Source of the DNA: Bacillota bacterium
Lineage (GTDB): Bacteria; Bacillota; Clostridia; Lachnospirales; Lachnospiraceae
Length of the DNA: 64,000 nt
Reading direction: 5' to 3'
Assembly: GCA_023414355.1 (NCBI GenBank)
Contig: JAEZOB010000063.1
Span: 12,905 to 76,904, forward strand
In this document: piece after piece, positions 55,180-64,000 of the stretch
Layout of the letters: each line of letters starts with the position of its first letter
Numbering within the stretch: the stretch's first letter is position 1
Notes under the pieces: model-generated
What the model was told of the DNA's origin: nothing
The model's database searches: none
Seen by the model: the letters and a program-made list of their open reading frames with translations, nothing else
Made by a program: the position numbers and the translations under genes

Positions 55180-56318
55180 AGAAAATGATTATTGCTTTGG
55201 TCGGCGTATTTGCCTTCATTGCACTCGGACTGATCTGCCTGATGGTTGTGGCAGTGAATCGTGGCGGTGTCGGGTTTACGACCGGCAATTACTTTAACCT
55301 GAAGTTGGTCAACGAACAAACAGCTCCCCTTGAGGGTGTTGATCAACTCTCAATCGAATACCATGCGGATGATGTGGAGTTCTTCACAAGCGATACCAAC
55401 GAACTGGTTCTGAAGGAATATATGAGCTTTACTCCCGATGAGGATCAGCTGACCCGTATCACCCAAAGCGGAAGCAGATTGAAACTAGAGGGAAGAATAC
55501 GGGATGACATCAATTGGTTCATTCATCCGAATCGAGGCAGCAGAATGGAAATCTATCTCCCCGCAGATTATCAGGGTGCGATTGATGCCTCTACCTCCAG
55601 CGGTGATATCGCCAGCTCTCTTGTCCTGTCACTCTCCGATCTTCGCTTGAGTGCCACCAGCGGTGATCTGGAGATGAACGAGGTAACTGCTGCACAGATA
55701 GAATTCACCACCTCCAGTGGAAATATCACAGTAGCGAAAGCGGAAGGTATCAGACAATTCGCGGCTACCAGCGGTGATATTGAAGTTTATGGTGGAGCCG
55801 GAGATACCTCTGCTGCCACCTCCTCCGGTAATATCACAATTGAAGCATCTACGGGTCTTCTGGAAGCCGAAGCTTCCAGCGGTGATATCGTGATCAAGGA
55901 TTCTAATGGTGAGAAGAGCCTCTCAACTACCTCCGGAAATATTCAGATTGAGGACTCCATCGGATATACAAAGGCCTCTGCTTCCAGCGGAACCATTGAA
56001 GCGGATCAGCTTGCAGGAGCAGGACATTTTAAAACCACCTCGGGAGACTTAAACCTAGATTTTGCAGATGAACCTGAAGCGATCACAGATGATATTATCG
56101 TCGATGCCTCCAGCGGAACAGCCGAGCTTACGATCCCATCTTCCCTTCAATTCAATTTCAATGCAGATACCTCAAGCGGATCGATCAACACCTTTTTTGA
56201 TGATATGCTAAGCTTCAGCGATGATGAGGATCACGCAGAAGGAAGTATCGGAACCGCACCGAATATCAAACTACAGATTACGACTGCCAGCGGAGATATC
56301 GAAGTCGACCGACAGTAA
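55176..56318 (+). CDS. DUF4097 beta-repeat protein
   Basis: 380 residues. One N-terminal transmembrane helix (3-25) anchors it, and the rest is a right-handed beta-helix-like array with about ten repeats of the TSSGDI/TSSGNI type spaced about 18-20 residues apart. DUF4097 proteins are part of PadR-linked envelope stress operons, related to LiaG-type proteins. GAAGGAG precedes the ATG, which overlaps the previous gene by four bases. The extracellular location is inferred from topology. Its end lies 30 bases from repeat copy C. Confidence 0.87.
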   Translation: MKKMIIALVGVFAFIALGLICLMVVAVNRGGVGFTTGNYFNLKLVNEQTAPLEGVDQLSIEYHADDVEFFTSDTNELVLKEYMSFTPDEDQLTRITQSGSRLKLEGRIRDDINWFIHPNRGSRMEIYLPADYQGAIDASTSSGDIASSLVLSLSDLRLSATSGDLEMNEVTAAQIEFTTSSGNITVAKAEGIRQFAATSGDIEVYGGAGDTSAATSSGNITIEASTGLLEAEASSGDIVIKDSNGEKSLSTTSGNIQIEDSIGYTKASASSGTIEADQLAGAGHFKTTSGDLNLDFADEPEAITDDIIVDASSGTAELTIPSSLQFNFNADTSSGSINTFFDDMLSFSDDEDHAEGSIGTAPNIKLQITTASGDIEVDRQ

Positions 56319-56348
56319 GAATAGAATTTGTTGTTAACAAAGGAACGA

Positions 56349-56573
56349 AACAGGTTTTGCAAGGCTCCATATTAGTAACGAGTAAGGATACAGGAATCCC
56401 TAACACACTGGTTCCCGGACTGCTTGCCGATATTGTTTATCATAATCGAACTTAAATGTTCGCTTCTGATTAAATAATGTCAGCAAGCTGTTCGGCAAAC
56501 AGTACATGGCGGGATACCTGTATCCTTACTCTGTCTTTCAATGTATTTCGCAAAAGCCTGTTTCTGGTCATGT
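56349..56573. repeat. Long modular hairpin element, copy C
   Basis: A 225-bp near-palindrome between convergent genes. Its arms of about 110 bases pair from GAAACAGG at the left end to CCTGTTTC at the right. 56404-56420 and 56480-56500 are exact inverted matches (17 and 21 bases) to copy B, and 56453-56465 an exact inverted match to the loop of copy A. Relative to A and B it lies in reverse orientation. Confidence 0.85.
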
Positions 56574-56636
56574 ATCATAAGTTACTTGCTATATCTTCCT
56601 GCGTGTCGCTTTCCAGGTTAGCCGGGCTGGTGGGCT

Positions 56637-58709
56637 CTATTTCACATATTTTACGGTAAATTTGGAGCCTTGCTCACCTGCGAAGACGATATAGCCATCC
56701 TTCGGTAAGGTTACCTTTCTGATGCCGGTAGTCAGTGAGCTGAATACACATGCTCCATCTTTATCATATACGGAGAAGGAAGCCTTCTTCGGTGCAGACA
56801 CTCTGATGTTCTTCTTCTCTGCTTTATTTCCGATAGTAAACCACTGCGCATAGCCATCTTTTCCAATTGATACAGTAAAGGAAGCCTTCGTAGCTATGGG
56901 CTTGACAACATCATCGCTCACATAAAGAGCACTTCTAAGATCCAGGTATTCCACTTTGTCTTTCGTGATAAAGTGAAAATCTGCTAAGTCTCTGCCTAAT
57001 TGTCCGGGGATCTCATATTGCATCTGAGCCAGATTGCTGTTTATGATCTTAGCATTAATGACATATCCTTTGACCTCCTTGGATAATTCAAAAGACGTTG
57101 CAGGGATAGTCATAGTATAGGCCTCCGAAGAATATTTCTCTTCAATAGCGAAGTACTTCTTGCCTTCTCTCTTCTCCCAGGCTGCTTCTACCTTTTTAGA
57201 CAGCTTGTTGTCTGTAATCTTCTGCCCCTGATAAGAACCGGCAGCCGACTGTCCAAGGTACGGGTAGGGTCCGTAAGCAAGGACATACAGATAGGTATTA
57301 CCGTTGCTTTCCTTCTCAAAAGATACGGTAGCGCTACCATCAGCTAAGGTAAACTTCCCTTCTCCGGTGTATACAAAGGTTTCCGTCCTGGAACCTATCT
57401 TCAAGCTTAACACTCCGTTATCATTAATTTCGACACCGAAGATACCACCAAGATAAACATAATATCCGGCATTTTCTTTTTCATCAGCAGGCATCTCAGC
57501 TTTGACCGGCAGTTCAAAGGTTTTGTCCGGATGAATCGCAGAAATACTCCCCTTTGCCAACAAGGCATTTAACAATACTGTCTGTATCATCATCTGGTTA
57601 TAGGCACTGGATCCACCACTGCTGAGCACTGCCATAGCCATGCCTTCTTCGGGTAATACGACAAGGCTTCCGTGATACAGAGTGGAATCCCCGCCCTTTA
57701 CCAATGCTTTGATTCCGTATTCGGTGAAGGGATAGGTATTGACACTGTCCCATCCAAGTCCGTAGCAGAAGGAAGAATCTTTATCAGGACACCACATGCC
57801 CTTCAGATATTCATTCTCAGTCATAGCTGCTGCGGTTTGATCGGATAAGACTTTTCCATCATCATGATACAGGAATGCTTGTGCAAACCTGCATAAATCC
57901 TCAGCGCTGGAGTAGATCCCACCTGCACCGATCGGATGCAGATACTCTACAGGCAGCGCGGTATCCGAACCAGTCATGTAAGTCTTTGCCAACAGAGCTC
58001 TGTCAAACTGATCCAAAGGCGTCTTGGTATGCTTCATCCCGAGCGGGGCTGAAAAATTGTCCGCTATGTACTCTGAAAAGCTCATCTTGCTTACCTTTTC
58101 CACCAGCAACTGAGCCAGACTGAAGCCATCATTACAATATACGCTGAAAGCACCGGGATCTGCTTTTAAACGTTGTGTTTTTAACTCTTCCAGCAGTGAG
58201 TCCATCGATATGGTATCAGGATCGTCGAATAACACTGCACTGCCGAAGGTGGATCCCATCAAACCTGAGGAGTGATTTAGTAACATCCTTACTGTAATGT
58301 CCTTGTATCGCTTATCTGCCATCTTAAATTCAGGCAGATATTTGATAACTGGGGCATCGAGATTAACCTTCCCTTCCTCAGTCAGCTTCATCACCGCTGC
58401 TGCCGTAAATACCTTGCTGACGGAGCCAATTCCGTACATCGTTTCCTTCGTAACAGCGGATTTATCCTCCTTACTGTATACGCCTGAACTACCTGAGAGT
58501 ACGATCTCTCCGTTATCCATCAAGGCATATTGAACACTGGTTTCACCGTAAATCGAAACCAGTGTGTCAGCCAGCTGCTGCGCCTTCTTTGCGGTATCAT
58601 CATAATTCACCGCCGCATAAGCTGTTGATGAACCCAAGTTCACCGGTAGGATTACCATCGTGATTGCCAGGATCACAGCCATTCCTGACTTTATTATTTT
58701 CTTTAACAT
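56637..58709 (-). CDS. Exported serine beta-lactamase-like hydrolase
   Basis: About 690 residues. A signal peptide covers residues 1-30 (LKKIIKSG, hydrophobic core, AYAAV). The class C beta-lactamase/DD-peptidase-like fold spans about 35-390: SVSK in GIGSVSKVFTAAAVMKL is the SxxK motif with the nucleophile Ser, YCN in FSVYCNDGFS is the YxN motif, and VKGGDST is a possible KTG equivalent. The last 300 residues are beta-rich without a named family. Peptidoglycan-related esterase or peptidase activity is likely; antibiotic resistance should not be inferred. ATG 58709 has GGAGGAAAAT upstream; the ORF runs to 58808. Confidence 0.85.
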   Translation of the reverse strand: MLKKIIKSGMAVILAITMVILPVNLGSSTAYAAVNYDDTAKKAQQLADTLVSIYGETSVQYALMDNGEIVLSGSSGVYSKEDKSAVTKETMYGIGSVSKVFTAAAVMKLTEEGKVNLDAPVIKYLPEFKMADKRYKDITVRMLLNHSSGLMGSTFGSAVLFDDPDTISMDSLLEELKTQRLKADPGAFSVYCNDGFSLAQLLVEKVSKMSFSEYIADNFSAPLGMKHTKTPLDQFDRALLAKTYMTGSDTALPVEYLHPIGAGGIYSSAEDLCRFAQAFLYHDDGKVLSDQTAAAMTENEYLKGMWCPDKDSSFCYGLGWDSVNTYPFTEYGIKALVKGGDSTLYHGSLVVLPEEGMAMAVLSSGGSSAYNQMMIQTVLLNALLAKGSISAIHPDKTFELPVKAEMPADEKENAGYYVYLGGIFGVEINDNGVLSLKIGSRTETFVYTGEGKFTLADGSATVSFEKESNGNTYLYVLAYGPYPYLGQSAAGSYQGQKITDNKLSKKVEAAWEKREGKKYFAIEEKYSSEAYTMTIPATSFELSKEVKGYVINAKIINSNLAQMQYEIPGQLGRDLADFHFITKDKVEYLDLRSALYVSDDVVKPIATKASFTVSIGKDGYAQWFTIGNKAEKKNIRVSAPKKASFSVYDKDGACVFSSLTTGIRKVTLPKDGYIVFAGEQGSKFTVKYVK

Positions 58710-58881
58710 ATTTTCCTCCATTCCTGCACTGATATTTATTCGAGGTATGCCATTTTCCTTACCTAAGGTTTTGTAATACATGTTACAACAGCCCCTCTTT
58801 ATAACCATTACAAGCGAATTATAACACTTTGGAAAATGTATGCAATCAAATTAATCATTTTTTAATCTCACGGGAAGCCAT

Positions 58882-60186
58882 CTAATTCCGTTCTTCCGTT
58901 CTGCAGGGAAATTTAAGCCTGAAGGTTGCTCCACCGCCAGGTGTGTCTTCCACTGTGATCGTGCCATGATGTAGCTCAACAAGCTCCTTTGCTATACTGA
59001 GACCTAGTCCATAGTGCTGCTTCTCCGTTCTTGACTGATCCCGACGGAAGAAACGTTCAAATACATGCTTCTTATCCTCCGGCGAAATTCCTTCTCCGTT
59101 GTCCTCTACCGAAATCCTCAGAAAATGCTTCTGTTGCCTCACCCGCAAGGCAATCCTTCCACCCTCCGGAATATGATTCATAGCATTATCCACCAGTATC
59201 GTAAGCACCTGTTTCAGCCGTTCCTTATCCCCATAGATTCTACAGAGCTTTTCCTCGGGTAAATCCAGGGTGATGACCGCATGCTTCGGATTCAGGCAGG
59301 TACAGAACATATCATAGCATTCAATCAGAAGCGTATCCATATCTACCTGCTCCCGGATCAATTCCCAGGAATTTGTATCCGCCGCTGCCAAAAGAAGCAT
59401 CTCATTAATCAATCGGGACATACGATCGCACTCCCCCTCCACGTGGGGAAGAAATCTGTCCGCCTTTGTCATATCCTCTTTTATGGAGGCTATTCCGGTC
59501 TTAATAACCGTAAGCGGTGACCGAAGCTCATGGGAGGCGGCCGCGATGAATTCGACCTGCTTGCGTTGTCCCTCCTCCAACGGATGCAGCACCTTGCCAA
59601 TGAATAAGGAGCTGACAAGAAAGAGTGCTACCACACCGACAAGTTCAAAGAACAGGAACATCATAAGTTCTCTGAGTAATATACTGTTTCTTTTCGCATC
59701 ATGGTAAAGCACCATGACACTAAGCCAGCTGTTCTCCTTGGGAATTGTAACTGCCATCCCTAATTGCAGCTTGCTTCTGCTGTTATTTAGGTTAAATACA
59801 GAGGTCTTTTCGACCTTCGAGGATAACGGTCTGTTATCAAGGAATATCCCTTCTGCTTCCGCTTCCTGTTTTAGTCTCTTTATGCTTGCTTCTACGTTAT
59901 CTGCTAAAGTGTTCCGGCTCACGGAGTTGAGTCTTTTCCCCTTTTCCTCCACGATAATCAAGAGATGATTCTCTTGTTCCATCTTCTTCATCCAGGTATT
60001 GTTGATAATATTATCCGAACGAATTTTTTCAGCCACCTGTCCTGCATTCTTCTGAAACTGAAGCAGGGTCTGCTCATAATTCTGATAGTAATTCAAGAGG
60101 AGGATTCCCAGAATAACAATCGTCAATATCATACTTGAGGTAATACCGTAGATCAGTGTCAGGCGCTTCTTAAGCTTCTTGATCAT
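58882..60186 (-). CDS. Sensor histidine kinase
   Basis: 434 residues. Transmembrane helices near 12-33 and 169-195 flank an extracytoplasmic region; there is no clear HAMP domain. HisKA carries the His in AASHELRSPLTVIK. The ATPase part has LVDNAMNHI (N box), VEDNGEGISP and GLGLSIAKE (G box). It starts three bases after its response regulator stop, GAGGAA upstream, so the two are coupled. It probably regulates the divergent or adjacent lipoprotein or hydrolase genes (inference). Confidence 0.92.
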   Translation of the reverse strand: MIKKLKKRLTLIYGITSSMILTIVILGILLLNYYQNYEQTLLQFQKNAGQVAEKIRSDNIINNTWMKKMEQENHLLIIVEEKGKRLNSVSRNTLADNVEASIKRLKQEAEAEGIFLDNRPLSSKVEKTSVFNLNNSRSKLQLGMAVTIPKENSWLSVMVLYHDAKRNSILLRELMMFLFFELVGVVALFLVSSLFIGKVLHPLEEGQRKQVEFIAAASHELRSPLTVIKTGIASIKEDMTKADRFLPHVEGECDRMSRLINEMLLLAAADTNSWELIREQVDMDTLLIECYDMFCTCLNPKHAVITLDLPEEKLCRIYGDKERLKQVLTILVDNAMNHIPEGGRIALRVRQQKHFLRISVEDNGEGISPEDKKHVFERFFRRDQSRTEKQHYGLGLSIAKELVELHHGTITVEDTPGGGATFRLKFPCRTEERN

Positions 60187-60189
60187 GGC

Positions 60190-60861
60190 TTATTCCTCCA
60201 ACTGATATCCCACGGACCGTATTGTTCTGATGGCGGCATGGCTATGGACTGACTTCAGTCTCTTTCTCAAAAAGCAAATAAAATTATCCAGGTTGCCATC
60301 CGTTACAAAACTATCTGCCCCCCATACGCGGGTCAGAAGTGTTTCTCTGGTTAATACCTGCCCCTTATTCTTGATAAAGAATGCCAGCAGGTCGCTTTCC
60401 CTTTTGGATATGCTGCAGGACTCACCTGCTCTGGCCAGCTCCAGCTTTCCCGCATTCAGACAGAAATCCGAGAAACACAGCTGTTCCAGGCTCTCCAAAC
60501 GAACCGGTCTCCTTGCCAGTGCGCGGATTCTGGCCAGCAGTTCCTCCATGTCGAAGGGTTTAATGAGATAGTCATCCGCCCCGGTATCCAACCCTTCGAT
60601 TCGATTCTGAAGAGTACCCATTGCGGTCAGCATAAGAACCGGTGTCTTGAACTGTTTTTCACGAAGCTTTCCAAGAATCGTCATTCCGTCAAGACCCGGA
60701 AGCATCCTGTCAAGAACAATGATATCGTAGCTTTGCTTCTCTATGTAGAACATGGCATCTGCACCGTCGTGGCAGAAGTCCGCCTCAATATTATTCTTCT
60801 TAAATTGGTATTCCAGAATGGAGCATAAGTTCTTATCATCCTCCACAATCAGTAGATACAT
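60190..60861 (-). CDS. OmpR-family response regulator
   Basis: 223 residues. The receiver begins YLLIVEDDKNLCS with acidic EDD, phosphoacceptor Asp in IIVLDRMLPGLDG, and Lys in IKPFDMEELLARI. The C-terminal winged helix has SKRESDLLAFFIKNKGQVLTRE and GNLDNFICFLRKRL. Slight departures from the usual VDVHIRRLRKKL pattern suggest a distinct DNA specificity. GAGGAGGC precedes the ATG. It is the first gene of the two-component operon. Confidence 0.93.
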   Translation of the reverse strand: MYLLIVEDDKNLCSILEYQFKKNNIEADFCHDGADAMFYIEKQSYDIIVLDRMLPGLDGMTILGKLREKQFKTPVLMLTAMGTLQNRIEGLDTGADDYLIKPFDMEELLARIRALARRPVRLESLEQLCFSDFCLNAGKLELARAGESCSISKRESDLLAFFIKNKGQVLTRETLLTRVWGADSFVTDGNLDNFICFLRKRLKSVHSHAAIRTIRSVGYQLEE

Positions 60862-61043
60862 GGGGTTCGCCTCCTCAGAATAATCTTCCTGCCTCTTGTA
60901 AAAGCCTGAGAAATATGATATCTAATTTTTAACAGAGTTGGAAAATTTAAGGTTGTTTAGAGATAAGCACGTTATAACATATCCATAAGCATAATGCAAT
61001 ATTTAAAATTCGGATTTCAATTCGGATAGGAAAGGGGCATCTC

Positions 61044-63266
61044 ATGAAAACCAAACGTTTTTTACTGCTTATAATCGTACTCAGTCTTATACTGACCGGG
61101 TGCAGCCAAAATACTGTAAATAGCAGTCAAAGCAATTCAAAGACAAACCAGGACGCATTGAATATTAAGAAAGGGAACGACTCAGAACCAAAGGGACGCT
61201 ATGTGGAAAAAAGCATACCACTTCCTGACACGTTGACCACTGGTACCTCCATAGTACTAACCAAGCGAAATAAAAAGCCTTATTTGCTTGAGACTAGTGA
61301 AAAACCATTTGTGCTGAAGGGATATCAGTTAAACAAGGATGGAAGCTGGACGGAGGATACTCCGGAGTGGTTGAAAAGTCTATCCCTGCAGGACGGCTGG
61401 AGTTATAAGCCCAGCTTTATGGAGGATCAAAAGGGTAATCAATATCTTTTTTATAGTGAGCTAAAGGATAATACTCTGATTGGGCACCTGCTGCGTTCTG
61501 CCGACGGAAGCAATTATGAGGAACTGTCTCCGGAAGGATGGGATGAGAAAAACTCAGACGGTTACTATGAAGTACCTGCCAAAACAGCCATTCTCGAGGA
61601 TGGCTCCCTGGCTGCTTTGTTTTACAGTGGAGATGTCATTTTATATGACAGTGTGAATCACAAGAAGCAGACTGATATTATCGGAGAGCGCTTCTCGGAG
61701 CAGATTCTTCTGCCCCTCGGTAAATCCCTGTTACTAGCAAAAGCAGATGATAATCTAAAATTAACGAGTATCGAAAAGTACGAGCTTGACGATACAAATA
61801 ACTCCATAAGTTTTCCTTATGCAGCAGTTCAGAATGGTTACAGCTTTTGTGATTGTAACGAAGAGGGTGATCTGTTACTTGCTAATCCGGACGGTATTCA
61901 TAAGCTGGAAAAGGATACCTCTGTATGGAACATGGTAGTTGATGGGTCTTTAACCTCTCTCTCCATGCCGTCTATGAATCCGACTGGCTTTATCACCGCT
62001 GATAATCAATTTTTTGTGCTTTATAATACTGACAGTTCGTCCTGCTTAATGCAATATTCCTATGACGAGACCTTGGACGCTCAGCCCTCTGAGCAGCTAA
62101 CCATCTATTCTCTGAAGGATAATAATACAATTCGGCAGGCTGCAGCAATATTCCAGCAGCAGAATCCCGATGTAAAGGTGGATTTTACTACTGCCATGAC
62201 GGAGGACGAGTATGCACAGGCAAATGAAGTCGTACTGGGGGATCAAATCCGTTCGCTTAATACAAAGCTTCTGGCAAAGGATGGTTACGATCTCCTGATA
62301 TTAGATGGACTGCCTGTCGATTCCTATTGCGAAAAGGGAATCCTGGAGGATATGGGCAAACTGATCAAGCCACTGCTTGACAATGGTGAGTTGATGCCTA
62401 ATATTCTTTCCGGCTATAGTAGCAATGATAAGATCTACTTCGTACCGGTTCGTTTTGCACTGAATATGCTTTTTGGAAAAGCAGAAGAATCGTATAAGCT
62501 TACCACTCTGGAGTCCCTTGCAGAATATGCCAAGGTAAGTACAGGGGATAAACTCTTTGGCAGATGTACAGCAGATGGTCTGGTTGAAGCATTCGCTCCT
62601 TATCTCAATGAGAGAGTTTTTAAATCGGATAAGTCGATCGACCGAGAGGCCTTGATTACGGCTTTAGAGGAATTAAATGCCATCAGAAAGAGCAGCGAGA
62701 TCGATGAAAATTCTCGGAATGGTATCCCCAACATCTGGGGCTTAACCGAAAATGCATCTCTATATTTCGGTCCTCAGAAGGGTTTTCTGGAATCTATTTT
62801 CACTTTTGGTATCATCAGGCATGTGAAAGGCTATTATACCTCCTTTGAGAATTCCTTTACTCCCATCTGTGAGATTGGTATTAACAGTGAAAGCGATAAC
62901 AAGAAACTCGCAAAAGAATTCGTCAGCCTGGTATTATCCGAAGAGGTGCAGAAAAACGATTTATATGACGGCTTCCCTATCAATGCAAAAGCACTGGAAG
63001 CTTGTGCCAATGCAGACCGAAGTAATTATGGTATGGCCATCTCCAATGGTGATGATCCGGAACCCCTGACACTTACTGCGCAGACCAAGGATCAGATTAA
63101 GGATATCGTCTCAATCTGTAAAAAGGCAGATCGAAGGGTTGTCGGGAATCAGCACATCACAACTGCCCTGAAGGAAGGCTGCAGGGAATACTTTGCCGGC
63201 AATCAGACCTCAGAAGAGGCAGCGGATGCGATTGTAGAAAAGCTGGAGCTTTATCTTGCAGAATAG
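61044..63266 (+). CDS. Extracellular solute-binding-type lipoprotein
   Basis: 740 residues. A lipobox LTGC lies near residue 20. The first 320 residues look like a beta-propeller-type region (repeating W- and G-rich strands), and residues 330-740 resemble a family 1 extracellular sugar-binding protein, with AAIFQQQNPDVKVDF and LLILDGLPVDSY at the ligand cleft. No ABC permease gene lies beside it in the window. It could act as an orphan sensor-type binding protein working with the two-component system upstream (inference). GAAAGGGG precedes the ATG. Confidence 0.8.
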   Translation: MKTKRFLLLIIVLSLILTGCSQNTVNSSQSNSKTNQDALNIKKGNDSEPKGRYVEKSIPLPDTLTTGTSIVLTKRNKKPYLLETSEKPFVLKGYQLNKDGSWTEDTPEWLKSLSLQDGWSYKPSFMEDQKGNQYLFYSELKDNTLIGHLLRSADGSNYEELSPEGWDEKNSDGYYEVPAKTAILEDGSLAALFYSGDVILYDSVNHKKQTDIIGERFSEQILLPLGKSLLLAKADDNLKLTSIEKYELDDTNNSISFPYAAVQNGYSFCDCNEEGDLLLANPDGIHKLEKDTSVWNMVVDGSLTSLSMPSMNPTGFITADNQFFVLYNTDSSSCLMQYSYDETLDAQPSEQLTIYSLKDNNTIRQAAAIFQQQNPDVKVDFTTAMTEDEYAQANEVVLGDQIRSLNTKLLAKDGYDLLILDGLPVDSYCEKGILEDMGKLIKPLLDNGELMPNILSGYSSNDKIYFVPVRFALNMLFGKAEESYKLTTLESLAEYAKVSTGDKLFGRCTADGLVEAFAPYLNERVFKSDKSIDREALITALEELNAIRKSSEIDENSRNGIPNIWGLTENASLYFGPQKGFLESIFTFGIIRHVKGYYTSFENSFTPICEIGINSESDNKKLAKEFVSLVLSEEVQKNDLYDGFPINAKALEACANADRSNYGMAISNGDDPEPLTLTAQTKDQIKDIVSICKKADRRVVGNQHITTALKEGCREYFAGNQTSEEAADAIVEKLELYLAE

Positions 63267-63277
63267 TGAGTGCTGTT

Positions 63278-63514
63278 TTACATGGTTTTTGAGAGCGCCG
63301 CGAGCTCTTCAAACATTTCTTTATCAGATCCCGTGATTTTAACATTAGTACTAAGGGTCTTACCTTCCGGAGTTGTAATATTGACTTCGATTACCGTTCC
63401 TTCTGCGATCCCCGTACTTTGGACTGCACTGATGAATTGAGGGAATTTGGGATGATTCTCGGTGAATTTGTCCCAGGAGCTTTTTATCTTAAATAATTTT
63501 GCCGGATTTATCAT
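63278..63514 (-). CDS. Small conserved-type protein, function unknown
   Basis: 78 residues. A helical N-terminal half (FKIKSSWDKFTENHPKFPQF) and a strand-rich C-terminal half with GTVIEVNITTPEGK, ending EMFEELAALSKT. No signal or membrane helix. AAGGAGG lies before the ATG at 63514, so the gene is probably real. It is convergent with the lipoprotein gene, 11 bases between stops. No named family recognised. Confidence 0.65.
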   Translation of the reverse strand: MINPAKLFKIKSSWDKFTENHPKFPQFISAVQSTGIAEGTVIEVNITTPEGKTLSTNVKITGSDKEMFEELAALSKTM

Positions 63515-63601
63515 AGCTTCCTCCTTATATGTGATTATTCACTGGTAGCATAGTATATGGTATGGGGTTTGTCAACCCGGTAATGCTAGCGTCATAGATC
63601 G

Positions 63602-63683
63602 AATCAGAACAGCCTCCCCAAAGGGGAGGCTGTAACTTCTTTACCGAGAGGCTGTATCCCCCAGCTGGTAAGCTGTTCTGATT
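63602..63683. repeat. Nested hairpin element, possibly related to the modular family
   Basis: An outer stem AATCAGAACAGC/GCTGTTCTGATT encloses a perfect inner hairpin ACAGCCTCCCC/GGGGAGGCTGT at 63609-63633. The gap 63515-64000 otherwise holds only this element and the tandem repeat. Confidence 0.7.
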
Positions 63684-63837
63684 TTGGTGGCTTTACAAAG
63701 TTTCAGTTTGTGGTTCTGCTAAGCTGTCGACCCTGCTGTCATAATCCGTCCCTCGTAAACCTATGTTGTAATACTATAATCATAATTCGAGGTGTTTGAA
63801 GTATCGCTCTGTCAAACCAGATGTATTCTGTCATAAT

Positions 63838-64000
63838 CATCCTGTCAATTCTGTGTTAACTAAGCTGCCCTTCTGTCTTCGCCATCCTGTCAATTCTGTA
63901 TCTACTAAGCTGTCCTTCTGTCTTCGTCATCCTGTCAAATTTGTGTCAACCAAGTTGCCCTTCTGTCTTCGCCATCCTGTCAATTCTGTGTCTACTAAGC
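63838..64000. repeat. 45-bp tandem repeat running off the window end
   Basis: Units begin at 63838, 63883, 63928 and 63973, all starting CATCCTGTCAA; the last is cut by the window edge. A more decayed unit is visible around 63713-63747. The exact 45-bp period (15 codons) would allow a repeated protein on the minus strand, but TGA and TAA stops interrupt that frame, so it is treated as non-coding here. Confidence 0.85.

Noticed and set aside
56637..58709. Beta-lactam resistance determinant
   Set aside because: The protein is much longer than beta-lactamases and such hydrolases commonly act on peptidoglycan or esters.
63838..64000. CRISPR array
   Set aside because: The 45-bp units are contiguous with no spacers, and no cas gene is present.

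Overview
The window looks like a chromosomal segment of a spore-forming, anaerobic Clostridia, most likely Lachnospiraceae (Lachnoclostridium/Anaerocolumna type). The support is moderate-to-low GC, strong GGAGG-type ribosome binding sites, a cotJABC spore-coat operon, a CotH-type lipoprotein, a B12-dependent class II ribonucleotide reductase, a DUF1292 protein and dense AraC and two-component regulation. No tRNA or rRNA gene, CRISPR array, prophage or transposase was found. The genus is inferred by eye, not by a database search.

Layout. 1-6 kb: an AraC regulator, an exported protein with two UlaG-like metallo-beta-lactamase-fold domains, the cotJ operon (minus strand), a lipid kinase and a VanZ-like membrane protein. 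6-13 kb: a DinG/XPD-type helicase with an N-terminal RecB-like nuclease domain, a DUF1292 protein with a His/Cys-rich head, a UvrD-type helicase and gltX. 13-19 kb: a zinc-ribbon membrane protein, then a four-gene operon of ABC ATPase, large CARDB-like surface protein, small anchored protein and MacB-type permease. 19-26 kb: a PerM/AI-2E family protein, a cytidylate-kinase-like protein, and a MoxR, DUF58 and transglutaminase operon. 26-35 kb: a PrsA-like foldase, small proteins, nrdJ behind a strong promoter carrying two NrdR boxes, a CAT-like acetyltransferase overlapping a 5'-nucleotidase, a cupin and a tandem GNAT protein. 35-46 kb: tldD/tldE, an AraC regulator fused to a GH39-like domain, sugar isomerase and oxidoreductase genes, another AraC regulator and a two-component pair. 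46-50 kb: an amino-sugar locus (SIS protein and GntR regulator divergent from nagB-nagA). 50-64 kb: CotH lipoprotein, YczE-like membrane protein, Crp/Fnr regulator, PadR/HAAS/DUF4097 operon, serine hydrolase, a second two-component pair, a solute-binding lipoprotein and tandem repeats running off the window end.

The most unusual signal is in the intergenic DNA. Several gene junctions, most of them convergent, hold 90-290 bp modular inverted repeats that fold into very long hairpins. Three copies (6054-6282, 27733-28018, 56349-56573) share exact core words although they are tens of kilobases apart. Shorter relatives lie at 34931-35016 and 46002-46095. A second family (18927-19050 and 50084-50172) has consecutive hairpins, and in one copy an 11-bp outer stem closes three hairpins like a cloverleaf. 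These could be non-autonomous mobile elements, structured bidirectional terminators or undescribed structured RNAs. The sequence alone does not decide among these.
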